Positions 1 to 4,251 of a stretch of DNA of 6,502 nt are shown piece after piece (the first letter of the stretch is position 1; each line of letters opens with the position of its first letter). A program made the position numbers and the translations under genes. The DNA is from Bacteroidales bacterium. Its GTDB lineage: Bacteria > Bacteroidota > Bacteroidia > Bacteroidales > Muribaculaceae. The notes under the pieces are model-generated. The model was not told the DNA's origin. It made no database searches and was given only the letters and a program-made list of their open reading frames with translations. The DNA is taken from contig CAAEIL010000261.1 of NCBI GenBank assembly GCA_900755985.1, positions 1 to 6,502 of the forward strand. Direction: 5' to 3'.

Positions 1-15
1 CCTCCCGCGCGTGCT

Positions 16-58
16 CCCCCCCCCCCCCGCCCGGCGCCGCTGATTCTATTCCCCCCCC
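16..58. repeat. Two cytosine homopolymer tracts (C13 and C8)
   Basis: Bases 16-28 are thirteen consecutive C and bases 51-58 are eight consecutive C, separated by a GC-rich stretch. No reading frame of useful length crosses them, so they do not sit inside a visible gene. Long C or G runs can slip during replication and are also prone to length errors in sequencing and assembly. Whether the tracts belong to the 3' end or control region of a gene to the left of the window cannot be seen. Confidence 0.8.
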
Positions 59-79
59 ATTTCACAAAACACCCATAAC

Positions 80-129
80 CGGTTGTGCCATGAAGTCCCT
101 GCGGCATAGTAGGCTTCATGGCACAGCCG
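80..129. repeat. Long palindromic hairpin, 16-bp stem
   Basis: Bases 80-95 pair with 114-129. The 16-bp stem is perfect except for one G-T wobble (T83 with G126), around an 18-base loop (96-113) whose ends could add a CCT/AGG pairing. The core arms are TGTGCCATGAAG and CTTCATGGCACA. No T-run follows on either strand, so it is not a standard intrinsic terminator. It lies outside any gene. An extragenic palindrome of the REP or MITE type, a Rho-independent end lacking its U-tract, or part of a small RNA are all possible; the sequence alone does not decide. Confidence 0.6.
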
Positions 130-155
130 TATCATATAATCACCCCTCAAAAATT

Positions 156-198
156 CCGCATAAAAACTTTGTTGGAAAATTTTTTGGGGTTTTTGCGG
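156..198. repeat. Imperfect A/T-rich stem-loop
   Basis: CCGCA at 156-160 pairs with TGCGG at 194-198, and AAAAC at 163-167 pairs with GTTTT at 189-193, leaving a two-base bulge and a 21-base loop. It lies just upstream of the tRNA promoter. The sequence is A/T-rich and low in complexity, so the pairing may be partly fortuitous. Confidence 0.3.
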
Positions 199-207
199 GA
201 GAGAAAA

Positions 208-248
208 TCGCGAAAAAGCGAAAAAAGTTTTGGTGGTTCGCGAAAAAG
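208..248 (+). repeat. Direct repeat TCGCGAAAAAG flanking the tRNA promoter -33 box
   Basis: The 11-mer TCGCGAAAAAG occurs at 208-218 and again at 238-248, exactly 30 bases apart. A related GCGAAAAAA lies at 218-226. The first copy is upstream of the -33 element and the second fills the spacer before the -7 box. A spacing close to three helical turns puts both on the same DNA face. The role is unknown: an upstream activating element or a protein site for a strong stable-RNA promoter is an inference. Confidence 0.45.
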
Positions 249-259
249 TAGTACCTTTG
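229..259 (+). promoter_or_regulatory. Bacteroidetes-type promoter of the tRNA-Val unit
   Basis: TTTG at 229-232 matches the -33 element and TACCTTTG at 252-259 matches the -7 element TAnnTTTG used by the primary sigma factor of Bacteroidetes. The spacer is 19 bases, within the usual 19-21. Transcription should begin around base 266, about 13 bases before the tRNA, leaving a short 5' leader for RNase P to remove. This is the clearest promoter in the window and supports assigning the organism to the Bacteroidetes. Confidence 0.85.
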
Positions 260-278
260 CAACGCTTTCGGCGAGAAA

Positions 279-353
279 GGGCGCTTAGCTCAGCTGGTTC
301 AGAGCGTCTGCCTTACAAGCAGAGGGTCGGGGGTTCGAATCCCTCAGCGCCCA
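279..353 (+). tRNA. tRNA-Val (anticodon UAC), first copy
   Basis: A full cloverleaf can be drawn. The acceptor stem GGGCGCT (279-285) pairs with AGCGCCC (346-352), with discriminator A353. The D-stem is GCTC/GAGC (288-291/302-305). The anticodon stem TCTGC/GCAGA (307-311/319-323) encloses loop CTTACAA, giving anticodon TAC at 314-316. The T-arm is GGGGG-TTCGAAT-CCCTC (329-345). UAC reads GUA and other GUN valine codons. The 3' CCA is not encoded (CTT follows), so it must be added by CCA-adding enzyme. It is the first gene of a two-tRNA unit with a promoter at 229-259. Confidence 0.97.
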
Positions 354-495
354 CTTCTCTACTATTCGTCCAAGAGTCGACGAATCGCTTTCTCGCTCAG
401 TAAAGCCATTCCGCACTTAAAGAGGCGCAGCGGTCAAGAGGACCGCGACCTTCGGAATGTAAAATTTCTCAACGGGGTTGCAGACCCCATTTTGA
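354..495 (+). other. Spacer between the two tRNA-Val genes, with hairpins
   Basis: The spacer holds no gene but several foldable stretches. ATTCGTC (364-370) pairs with GACGAAT (379-385). CATTCCG (407-413) pairs with CGGAATG (453-459) and encloses GCGGTC (430-435) paired with GACCGC (441-446). GGGGT (474-478) pairs with ACCCC (484-488), followed by ATTTT. The two hairpin loops at 371-378 and 436-440 both contain AAGAG. No good promoter box precedes the second tRNA, so the unit is probably one transcript cut into tRNAs. The last hairpin, ending seven bases before the second tRNA, could act as a weak attenuator or a processing signal. Confidence 0.55.
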
Positions 496-570
496 GGGCG
501 CTTAGCTCAGCTGGTTCAGAGCATCTGCCTTACAAGCAGAGGGTCGGGGGTTCGAATCCCTCAGCGCCCA
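496..570 (+). tRNA. tRNA-Val (anticodon UAC), second copy
   Basis: It is identical to the first copy over 75 bases except for A instead of G at base 523, tRNA position 26, the hinge between the D-stem and anticodon stem. The acceptor stem is 496-502 with 563-569, the anticodon TAC is at 531-533, and the discriminator is A570. CCG follows, so CCA is not encoded. The copies start 217 bases apart in the same direction, which points to tandem duplication or gene conversion. Purine 26 is compatible with tRNA function in either form, so both copies should be active. An open frame that runs through this tRNA from base 492 is not a real protein extension. Confidence 0.97.
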
Positions 571-575
571 CCGTC

Positions 576-611
576 AAGCCTCGGTCATCGTCGGTCCGAG
601 GCTTTTGTTTT
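576..611 (+). terminator. Intrinsic terminator of the tRNA-Val unit
   Basis: AAGCCTCGG (576-584) pairs perfectly with CCGAGGCTT (596-604) around an 11-base loop. The following bases read TTGTTTT to 611. The stem starts five bases after the second tRNA, as expected for the end of a tRNA operon. It also argues that the downstream acyltransferase is not simply part of the tRNA transcript. Confidence 0.88.
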
Positions 612-767
612 ATCTCCTCGCGCACAATATGCTCCGGTAACGCTTCGGCCTGCCTTTGTCGCACCGACAGGCCGCTGACCCGCAAGTTGACGGATGACTC
701 GCCGAGCAATCGCCCCGGGGCCTTTGTCCGCAGATACCCAATCATTATCAAACAAGGCTACGCTGTT
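612..767 (+). other. Structured leader before the acyltransferase gene
   Basis: No convincing TTTG/TAnnTTTG promoter is visible, so the start of transcription is unknown. Two mutually exclusive hairpins can form: CGGCCTG (646-652) with CAGGCCG (668-674), or TGTCG (657-661) with CGACA (665-669). A perfect palindrome GCCCCGGGGC lies at 712-721, and CCTTTGTC is repeated at 653-660 and 721-728. A 25-codon frame from ATG 694 ends at TGA 769-771, overlapping the acyltransferase start codon. This could be a leader peptide but may be chance. Confidence 0.35.
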
Positions 768-1865
768 ATGAAAACCAATACTTCGATATCGATAGCCAAG
801 GGCATCGCCATCATTCTCATGGTCGCCGGCCATGCCGAAGGCCCCGAACTGGTTACCAATTTCATATATACTTTTCACATGCCGCTGTTCTTCATAGCGG
901 CGGGCTACTTTTTTTCACGAAAATATCTCGACACGCCCTGGACGTTCATTGCCAAGCGCTTGCGCGGGTTGTATCTGCCGTTCCTCAAGTACAGCATAAT
1001 TTTTCTGCTGCTGCACAATCTGTGGTTCCAGTTAGGCATACTCAACGAGAGTTACGGCAACTTTACGGGCGGTGTCACGCATCCGTATTCGTTTCAGTCG
1101 GCCATGCAGCGTCTTTTCATGATGGTGACGTGTATGGCGGGCTACGACGAGTTCATGGCCGGTGCCTTTTGGTTTTTCAGGGGATTGCTGTTGGCAAGCA
1201 TAGTCTTTATGCTGCTGTACAAGCTGTTTGACGGACGTACACGTATGCGGCCGACGCTGTGTGTTGCTGTCGTATGTCTGTCTATGATAGTGCTGATAGG
1301 CCTGCGTATCCAGTTGGGGCTGCCTCTTAGTGTCATACCCAACGGTGGCTGGCGCGAGATGTGGGGCGTGGTTTTCTTCGGCATAGGCGTGCTTTACCGC
1401 AGCTTTGAGCAGCGCATAGGCCATCGTTACTGGCTGTCGGCGCTGTGTCTGGCTTTTTTGTGCTTCGCGGCCGTGATGCATTTCCACGGCATGAACAACT
1501 TTGGCGAGTTGCCGGATCTGTGGACGCTTCCGCTGACAGGTACTGCAGGATTTTTGCTTACCTGTCATATCGCCGCGCTTATTGATGCCCGTACGGCGTT
1601 GCTGAGACGGCTCTTGATTTTTGTCGGCAACAATACGCTCTATGTCTTTGTCTTTCATATAATATCGTTCAAGTTTGTCAGTTTGCTAAAAATCTGGTGG
1701 TACGATCTTCCGTGGGAGCAGATAGGCTGTCACATGGTTATCCACGACATGCGTCCTGATGCTTTCTGGATAATATATACGATAGGAGGCACGGCGATAC
1801 CTCTGAGTGTTCTCTTTGTCTGGCGTCGCCTAAGGGCACGTGTCGCCAAGCCGGCCATAGCGTGA
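768..1865 (+). CDS. Membrane acyltransferase, family 3 (COG3594-like)
   Basis: This 365-residue integral membrane protein belongs to the acyltransferase 3 group, which moves an acetyl or similar group onto sugars of exported glycans. The N-terminus shows the family pattern: an SIAKGIAIILMVAGHAE segment with His22 in a GH pair, then FHMPLFFIAAGYFF at 36-49 with His37, then basic RLRGLYLPF at 64-72. About ten hydrophobic spans follow, and GNNTLYVFVFHII at 288-300 matches the usual C-terminal 'G-N-S-L-Y-..-H' region. It resembles the fucose 4-O-acetylase/NolL subgroup, but the substrate cannot be read from the sequence. I chose ATG 768 because the longer frame, open from 492, translates a tRNA and a terminator and gives a non-family N-terminus. 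The gene stands alone between the tRNA unit and convergent pckA. No polysaccharide genes lie beside it, so its glycan target may be encoded elsewhere. Confidence 0.85.
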   Translation: MKTNTSISIAKGIAIILMVAGHAEGPELVTNFIYTFHMPLFFIAAGYFFSRKYLDTPWTFIAKRLRGLYLPFLKYSIIFLLLHNLWFQLGILNESYGNFTGGVTHPYSFQSAMQRLFMMVTCMAGYDEFMAGAFWFFRGLLLASIVFMLLYKLFDGRTRMRPTLCVAVVCLSMIVLIGLRIQLGLPLSVIPNGGWREMWGVVFFGIGVLYRSFEQRIGHRYWLSALCLAFLCFAAVMHFHGMNNFGELPDLWTLPLTGTAGFLLTCHIAALIDARTALLRRLLIFVGNNTLYVFVFHIISFKFVSLLKIWWYDLPWEQIGCHMVIHDMRPDAFWIIYTIGGTAIPLSVLFVWRRLRARVAKPAIA

Positions 1866-1876
1866 AAGATGGTTTA

Positions 1877-1951
1877 GGGCAGCAAGCAATGGAGACGGTG
1901 ACTATGCAGTAGCATACGGCGACTATGGAGTCGCCGCCTGGGCTGCTGCCC
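1877..1951. repeat. Branched palindromic element between convergent genes
   Basis: The outer arm GGGCAGCA (1877-1884) pairs with TGCTGCCC (1944-1951). Inside are two perfect hairpins: TATGC-AGTA-GCATA (1903-1916) and GGCGACT-ATGG-AGTCGCC (1918-1935). The two inner hairpins lie within a degenerate tandem repeat of 21 bases (1897-1917 and 1918-1938, 15 of 21 identical, both starting GGyGACTATG). Together they predict a three-way junction. It starts 11 bases after the acyltransferase stop codon and has no T-run, so it is not a classical terminator. It could protect or end the mRNA, or be an extragenic repeat. Confidence 0.5.
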
Positions 1952-2025
1952 CGGCAGACTCAGTTGGTACGCTGGGAGAAATGACAACTGTCTGAGAGGA
2001 GAGACGTCTGAAAGATTGGGCGTGA

Positions 2026-2058
2026 ATAAAAACGGGCGGCCCGTTTGGGGTCGCCCGT
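2026..2058 (-). terminator. Intrinsic terminator of pckA
   Basis: Read on the minus strand, ACGGGCG (2058-2052) pairs with CGCCCGT (2038-2032) around a 13-base loop, followed by TTTTAT to 2026. It lies about 107 bases past the pckA stop codon, so the mRNA has a 3' untranslated region of roughly 110-140 bases. The T-tract is correctly placed only for minus-strand transcription. Confidence 0.75.
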
Positions 2059-2114
2059 AGTTATGAGGGAGGGTTGGATTATTGTGAAGTAAACAAGGGG
2101 TGTGTGAAGCCCCG

Positions 2115-2150
2115 GCTGTCGCAGAGGATAGTGTGAGATCGTACGACAGC
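2115..2150 (-). other. Inverted repeat in the pckA 3' untranslated region
   Basis: GCTGTCG (2115-2121) is complementary to CGACAGC (2144-2150), a perfect 7-bp stem with a 22-base loop, 15 bases after the pckA stop codon and well before the terminator. It may slow 3' exonuclease attack on the pckA message. No U-run follows, so it is not a second terminator. Evidence is limited to base pairing. Confidence 0.3.
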
Positions 2151-2164
2151 GACTGATGGATAGG

Positions 2165-3808
2165 TCAGAGTTGAGGACCGGCGGGAACGAGCTCGCGGCC
2201 TTTGTCGTTGTACTCGTATTTCTTGAAGTTGTTGATGAAACGCTGAGCCAAATCTTTGGCTTTGACGGTCCATTCTTCAGGATTTGAGTAAGTGTCGCGG
2301 GGGTCGAGGATTTTGGGATCAACGCCGGGCAGCTCGGTGGGAATCTCGAAGTCGAAGATGGGGAGCTTTTTGGTGGGAGCGTTGAGGATGTCGCCGTTGA
2401 GGATGGCATCGATGATGCCGCGGGTGTCGCGAATCGAGATACGTTTGCCGGTACCGTTCCATCCGGTGTTGACCAGATAAGCTTTAGCGCCGGATTTTTC
2501 CATGCGTTTTACGAGTTCTTCGGCATATTTTGTGGGATGGAGTTCGAGGAAAGCCTGTCCGAAGCAAGCCGAGAATGTGGGGGTAGGCTCGGTGATGCCG
2601 CGTTCGGTGCCGGCGAGTTTGGCGGTGAAGCCCGACAGGAAGTAGTATTTGGTCTGTTCGGGAGTCAGGATCGAAACGGGGGGCAGAACGCCGAAGGCGT
2701 CGGCCGAGAGGAAGATGACGTTCTTGGCGGCGGGACCGTGCGAGATGGGGCGTACGATGTTTTTGATATAGTCGATGGGGTACGATACGCGGGTGTTCTC
2801 GGTGACCGATTTGTCGGTGAAGTCGATTTTGCCGTCTTTGTCAACAGTGACGTTTTCGAGCAGGGCGCCGCGGCGGATAGCGTTGTAGATGTCGGGTTCG
2901 GACTCTTTGTCGAGGTTGATGACCTTGGCATAGCAGCCACCTTCGAAGTTGAAGACGCCGTTGTCGTCCCATCCGTGTTCGTCATCGCCGATGAGCAGAC
3001 GTTTGGGGTCGGTTGAGAGGGTTGTTTTGCCTGTGCCGGAGAGACCGAAGAAAATTGCGGTGTTTTTGCCTTCGAGGTCGGTGTTGGCCGAGCAGTGCAT
3101 CGAGGCGATGCCGCGCAGGGGCAGGAAGTAGTTCATCATCGAGAACATGCCTTTTTTCATTTCGCCGCCGTACCAGGTGTTGATGATGACCTGTTCGCGC
3201 GTGGAGATGTTGAAGATAGCGGCAGTTTCGGAGTTGAGGCCGAGTTCCTTGTAGTTTTCGACTTTAGCTTTCGAAGCGTTGTAGACGATGAAGTCGGGGG
3301 TAAATTCGGCGAGTTCTTCGGCGTTGGGGCGGATGAACATGTTGGTAACAAAGTGAGCCTGCCAGGCGACTTCGACGATGAAGCGTACCGACATGCGGGT
3401 GTCTTTGTTAGCGCCGCAGAAACCGTCTACGACATAGAGTTTCTTGTTGGAGAGTTCTTTGAGGGCGATTTCCTTGCAGGCTTTCCATGCTTCGCCGCTT
3501 GCGGGTTTGTTGTCGTTTTTATATTCGTCGGTAGTCCACCATACGGTGTCTTCGGATTTTTCGTCCATGACGATGAATTTGTCTTTGGGCGAGCGTCCGG
3601 TGTAAACGCCGGTGAAGACGTCGACGGCACCGAGTTCGGTGACATAACCTTTTTCGTAGCCGGTGAGCGAGGGGTCGGTCTCGGCTTCGAAGAGTTCTTC
3701 GTATGTGGGGTTGTAGACTACATCGGTAGCGCCTTTGATGCCAAGTTTGGCAAGGTCTGCTTTGACGCCGTCAAGACGGGCAGCTTTGATTTCTTCGAGT
3801 TTTGCCAT
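2165..3808 (-). CDS. pckA: Phosphoenolpyruvate carboxykinase (ATP), EC 4.1.1.49
   Basis: This cytoplasmic enzyme interconverts oxaloacetate + ATP with PEP + CO2 + ADP. It serves gluconeogenesis, and in fermentative Bacteroidales it can run toward oxaloacetate to feed the succinate/propionate branch. The 547-residue product carries the family signatures: GVYTGRSPKDKF with substrate-binding Arg72 (67-78), TWYGGEMKKG with Tyr213 and Lys219 (211-220), metal-ligand His238 in SMHCSAN, the P-loop GLSGTGKTT (255-263, Lys261), and the kinase-2/PEPCK signature LIGDDEHGW (272-280, Asp276). Arg340 in TRVSYPI corresponds to E. coli Arg333. Residue roles are transferred from the E. coli enzyme by motif alignment from memory. 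All key residues are present and the frame is intact. The N-terminus seems about 10-15 residues longer than I recall for Bacteroides PckA, with a charged helix (MAKLEEIKAARLDG). ATG 3808 is preceded by an A-rich stretch, not a Shine-Dalgarno site. Promoter and terminator suggest a single-gene transcript. Confidence 0.97.
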   Translation of the reverse strand: MAKLEEIKAARLDGVKADLAKLGIKGATDVVYNPTYEELFEAETDPSLTGYEKGYVTELGAVDVFTGVYTGRSPKDKFIVMDEKSEDTVWWTTDEYKNDNKPASGEAWKACKEIALKELSNKKLYVVDGFCGANKDTRMSVRFIVEVAWQAHFVTNMFIRPNAEELAEFTPDFIVYNASKAKVENYKELGLNSETAAIFNISTREQVIINTWYGGEMKKGMFSMMNYFLPLRGIASMHCSANTDLEGKNTAIFFGLSGTGKTTLSTDPKRLLIGDDEHGWDDNGVFNFEGGCYAKVINLDKESEPDIYNAIRRGALLENVTVDKDGKIDFTDKSVTENTRVSYPIDYIKNIVRPISHGPAAKNVIFLSADAFGVLPPVSILTPEQTKYYFLSGFTAKLAGTERGITEPTPTFSACFGQAFLELHPTKYAEELVKRMEKSGAKAYLVNTGWNGTGKRISIRDTRGIIDAILNGDILNAPTKKLPIFDFEIPTELPGVDPKILDPRDTYSNPEEWTVKAKDLAQRFINNFKKYEYNDKGRELVPAGPQL

Positions 3809-3915
3809 TGTGTTTTGTCTTTATATGGGTTGTGTTTATGTTGATTATCGTTGCTAAGGGGCTTAGTGTCTGTCACTCAGCCGTTGAAGTTGGTTATGCT
3901 CTCGCTTACCGTCTG

Positions 3916-3945
3916 CAAAGTTACTAACTTTTTTTAATTCTGAAA
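3916..3945 (-). promoter_or_regulatory. Probable pckA promoter
   Basis: On the minus strand TAACTTTG (3923-3916) matches the -7 box TAnnTTTG fully. The matching -33 box is degenerate: TTTC (3945-3942) with an 18-base spacer, or TTTT one base further with 19. A start near 3909 would give a leader of about 100 bases. A weak -33 box may mean that an activator helps, which would suit a gluconeogenic gene, but no operator is recognisable. Confidence 0.55.
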
Positions 3946-4205
3946 ATATCCGCGACAGAATTAAAGAAAAATTTCCGTATTAAATTTTCTTAAAGCGGCT
4001 CGGGGGGTATATCCATACATTTCTGCAAGCCAAACAACGCTTATCGCCTAAAGGTTCATTGGAGGAGGAGCCGGTTTAACATATATTATTAAACAAGCTC
4101 TAAACTTTTGGGGCTGTCCGATGTTTTAAGTTTATTTAACGCTTGGCGGTGGTTTTCGCCGCAGGCTTTGTGTAATTTCGCATTGCCAAAGCGTTTTAAT
4201 AATGT

Positions 4206-4225
4206 GACGCCGCAGTCGCGGTGTC
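4206..4225 (+). promoter_or_regulatory. Hairpin in the S41 peptidase 5' leader
   Basis: GACGCCGC (4206-4213) pairs with GCGGTGTC (4218-4225), eight pairs with one G-T wobble, closing a four-base loop AGTC. It ends 26 bases before the start codon. No T-run follows, so it is unlikely to be a terminator. It could affect translation or mRNA stability; that role is inferred from position only. Confidence 0.35.
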
Positions 4226-4251
4226 CCGAACGTTTCTTCAAATTCCTGATT

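Larger units (their letters stand above)
3809..4251. other. Divergent intergenic region between pckA and the S41 peptidase gene
   Basis: These 443 bases carry no supportable protein or RNA gene. The pckA-proximal part holds its promoter (3916-3945) and a leader of about 100 bases. The centre (about 3924-3990) is strongly A/T-rich. A purine run GGAGGAGGAG at 4061-4070 looks like a Shine-Dalgarno site but no start codon follows at the right distance. Plus-strand promoter candidates for the peptidase are weak: TTTG 4107-4110 with TAAGTTTA 4127-4134 (spacer only 16), or TAATTTCG 4173-4180 with no good upstream partner. A hairpin lies at 4206-4225. Confidence 0.6.

Noticed and set aside
354..495. 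Possible small integrated element or island between the two tRNA genes
   Set aside because: The spacer is only 142 bases, encodes no protein and lacks an integrase. The 75-bp direct repeat is the two functional tRNA genes themselves.
653..753. Promoter for the acyltransferase using TTTG at 655-658 or 723-726
   Set aside because: No TAnnTTTG-like box is found 19-21 bases downstream of either TTTG; the best candidate, TATCAAAC at 746-753, matches only TA.
492..767. N-terminal extension of the acyltransferase frame by 92 codons
   Set aside because: It translates the second tRNA-Val and its terminator, has no family features, and the product beginning at ATG 768 starts with the typical acyltransferase N-terminus.
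3095..3844. Plus-strand open frame of 249 codons opposite pckA, plus similar ones at 2537-3016 and others
   Set aside because: These are antisense shadows of the highly biased pckA codons. Their translations are rich in F, V, G and D with no domain features, and pckA on the opposite strand is unmistakable.
4061..4070. GGAGGAGGAG as a ribosome binding site
   Set aside because: No start codon with a meaningful frame lies 5-12 bases downstream, and the organism appears to make little use of Shine-Dalgarno sites.
4108..4251. 48-codon upstream extension of the S41 peptidase frame
   Set aside because: It would bury the signal peptide inside the protein, and the stretch includes a hairpin and promoter-like sequences, not coding features.
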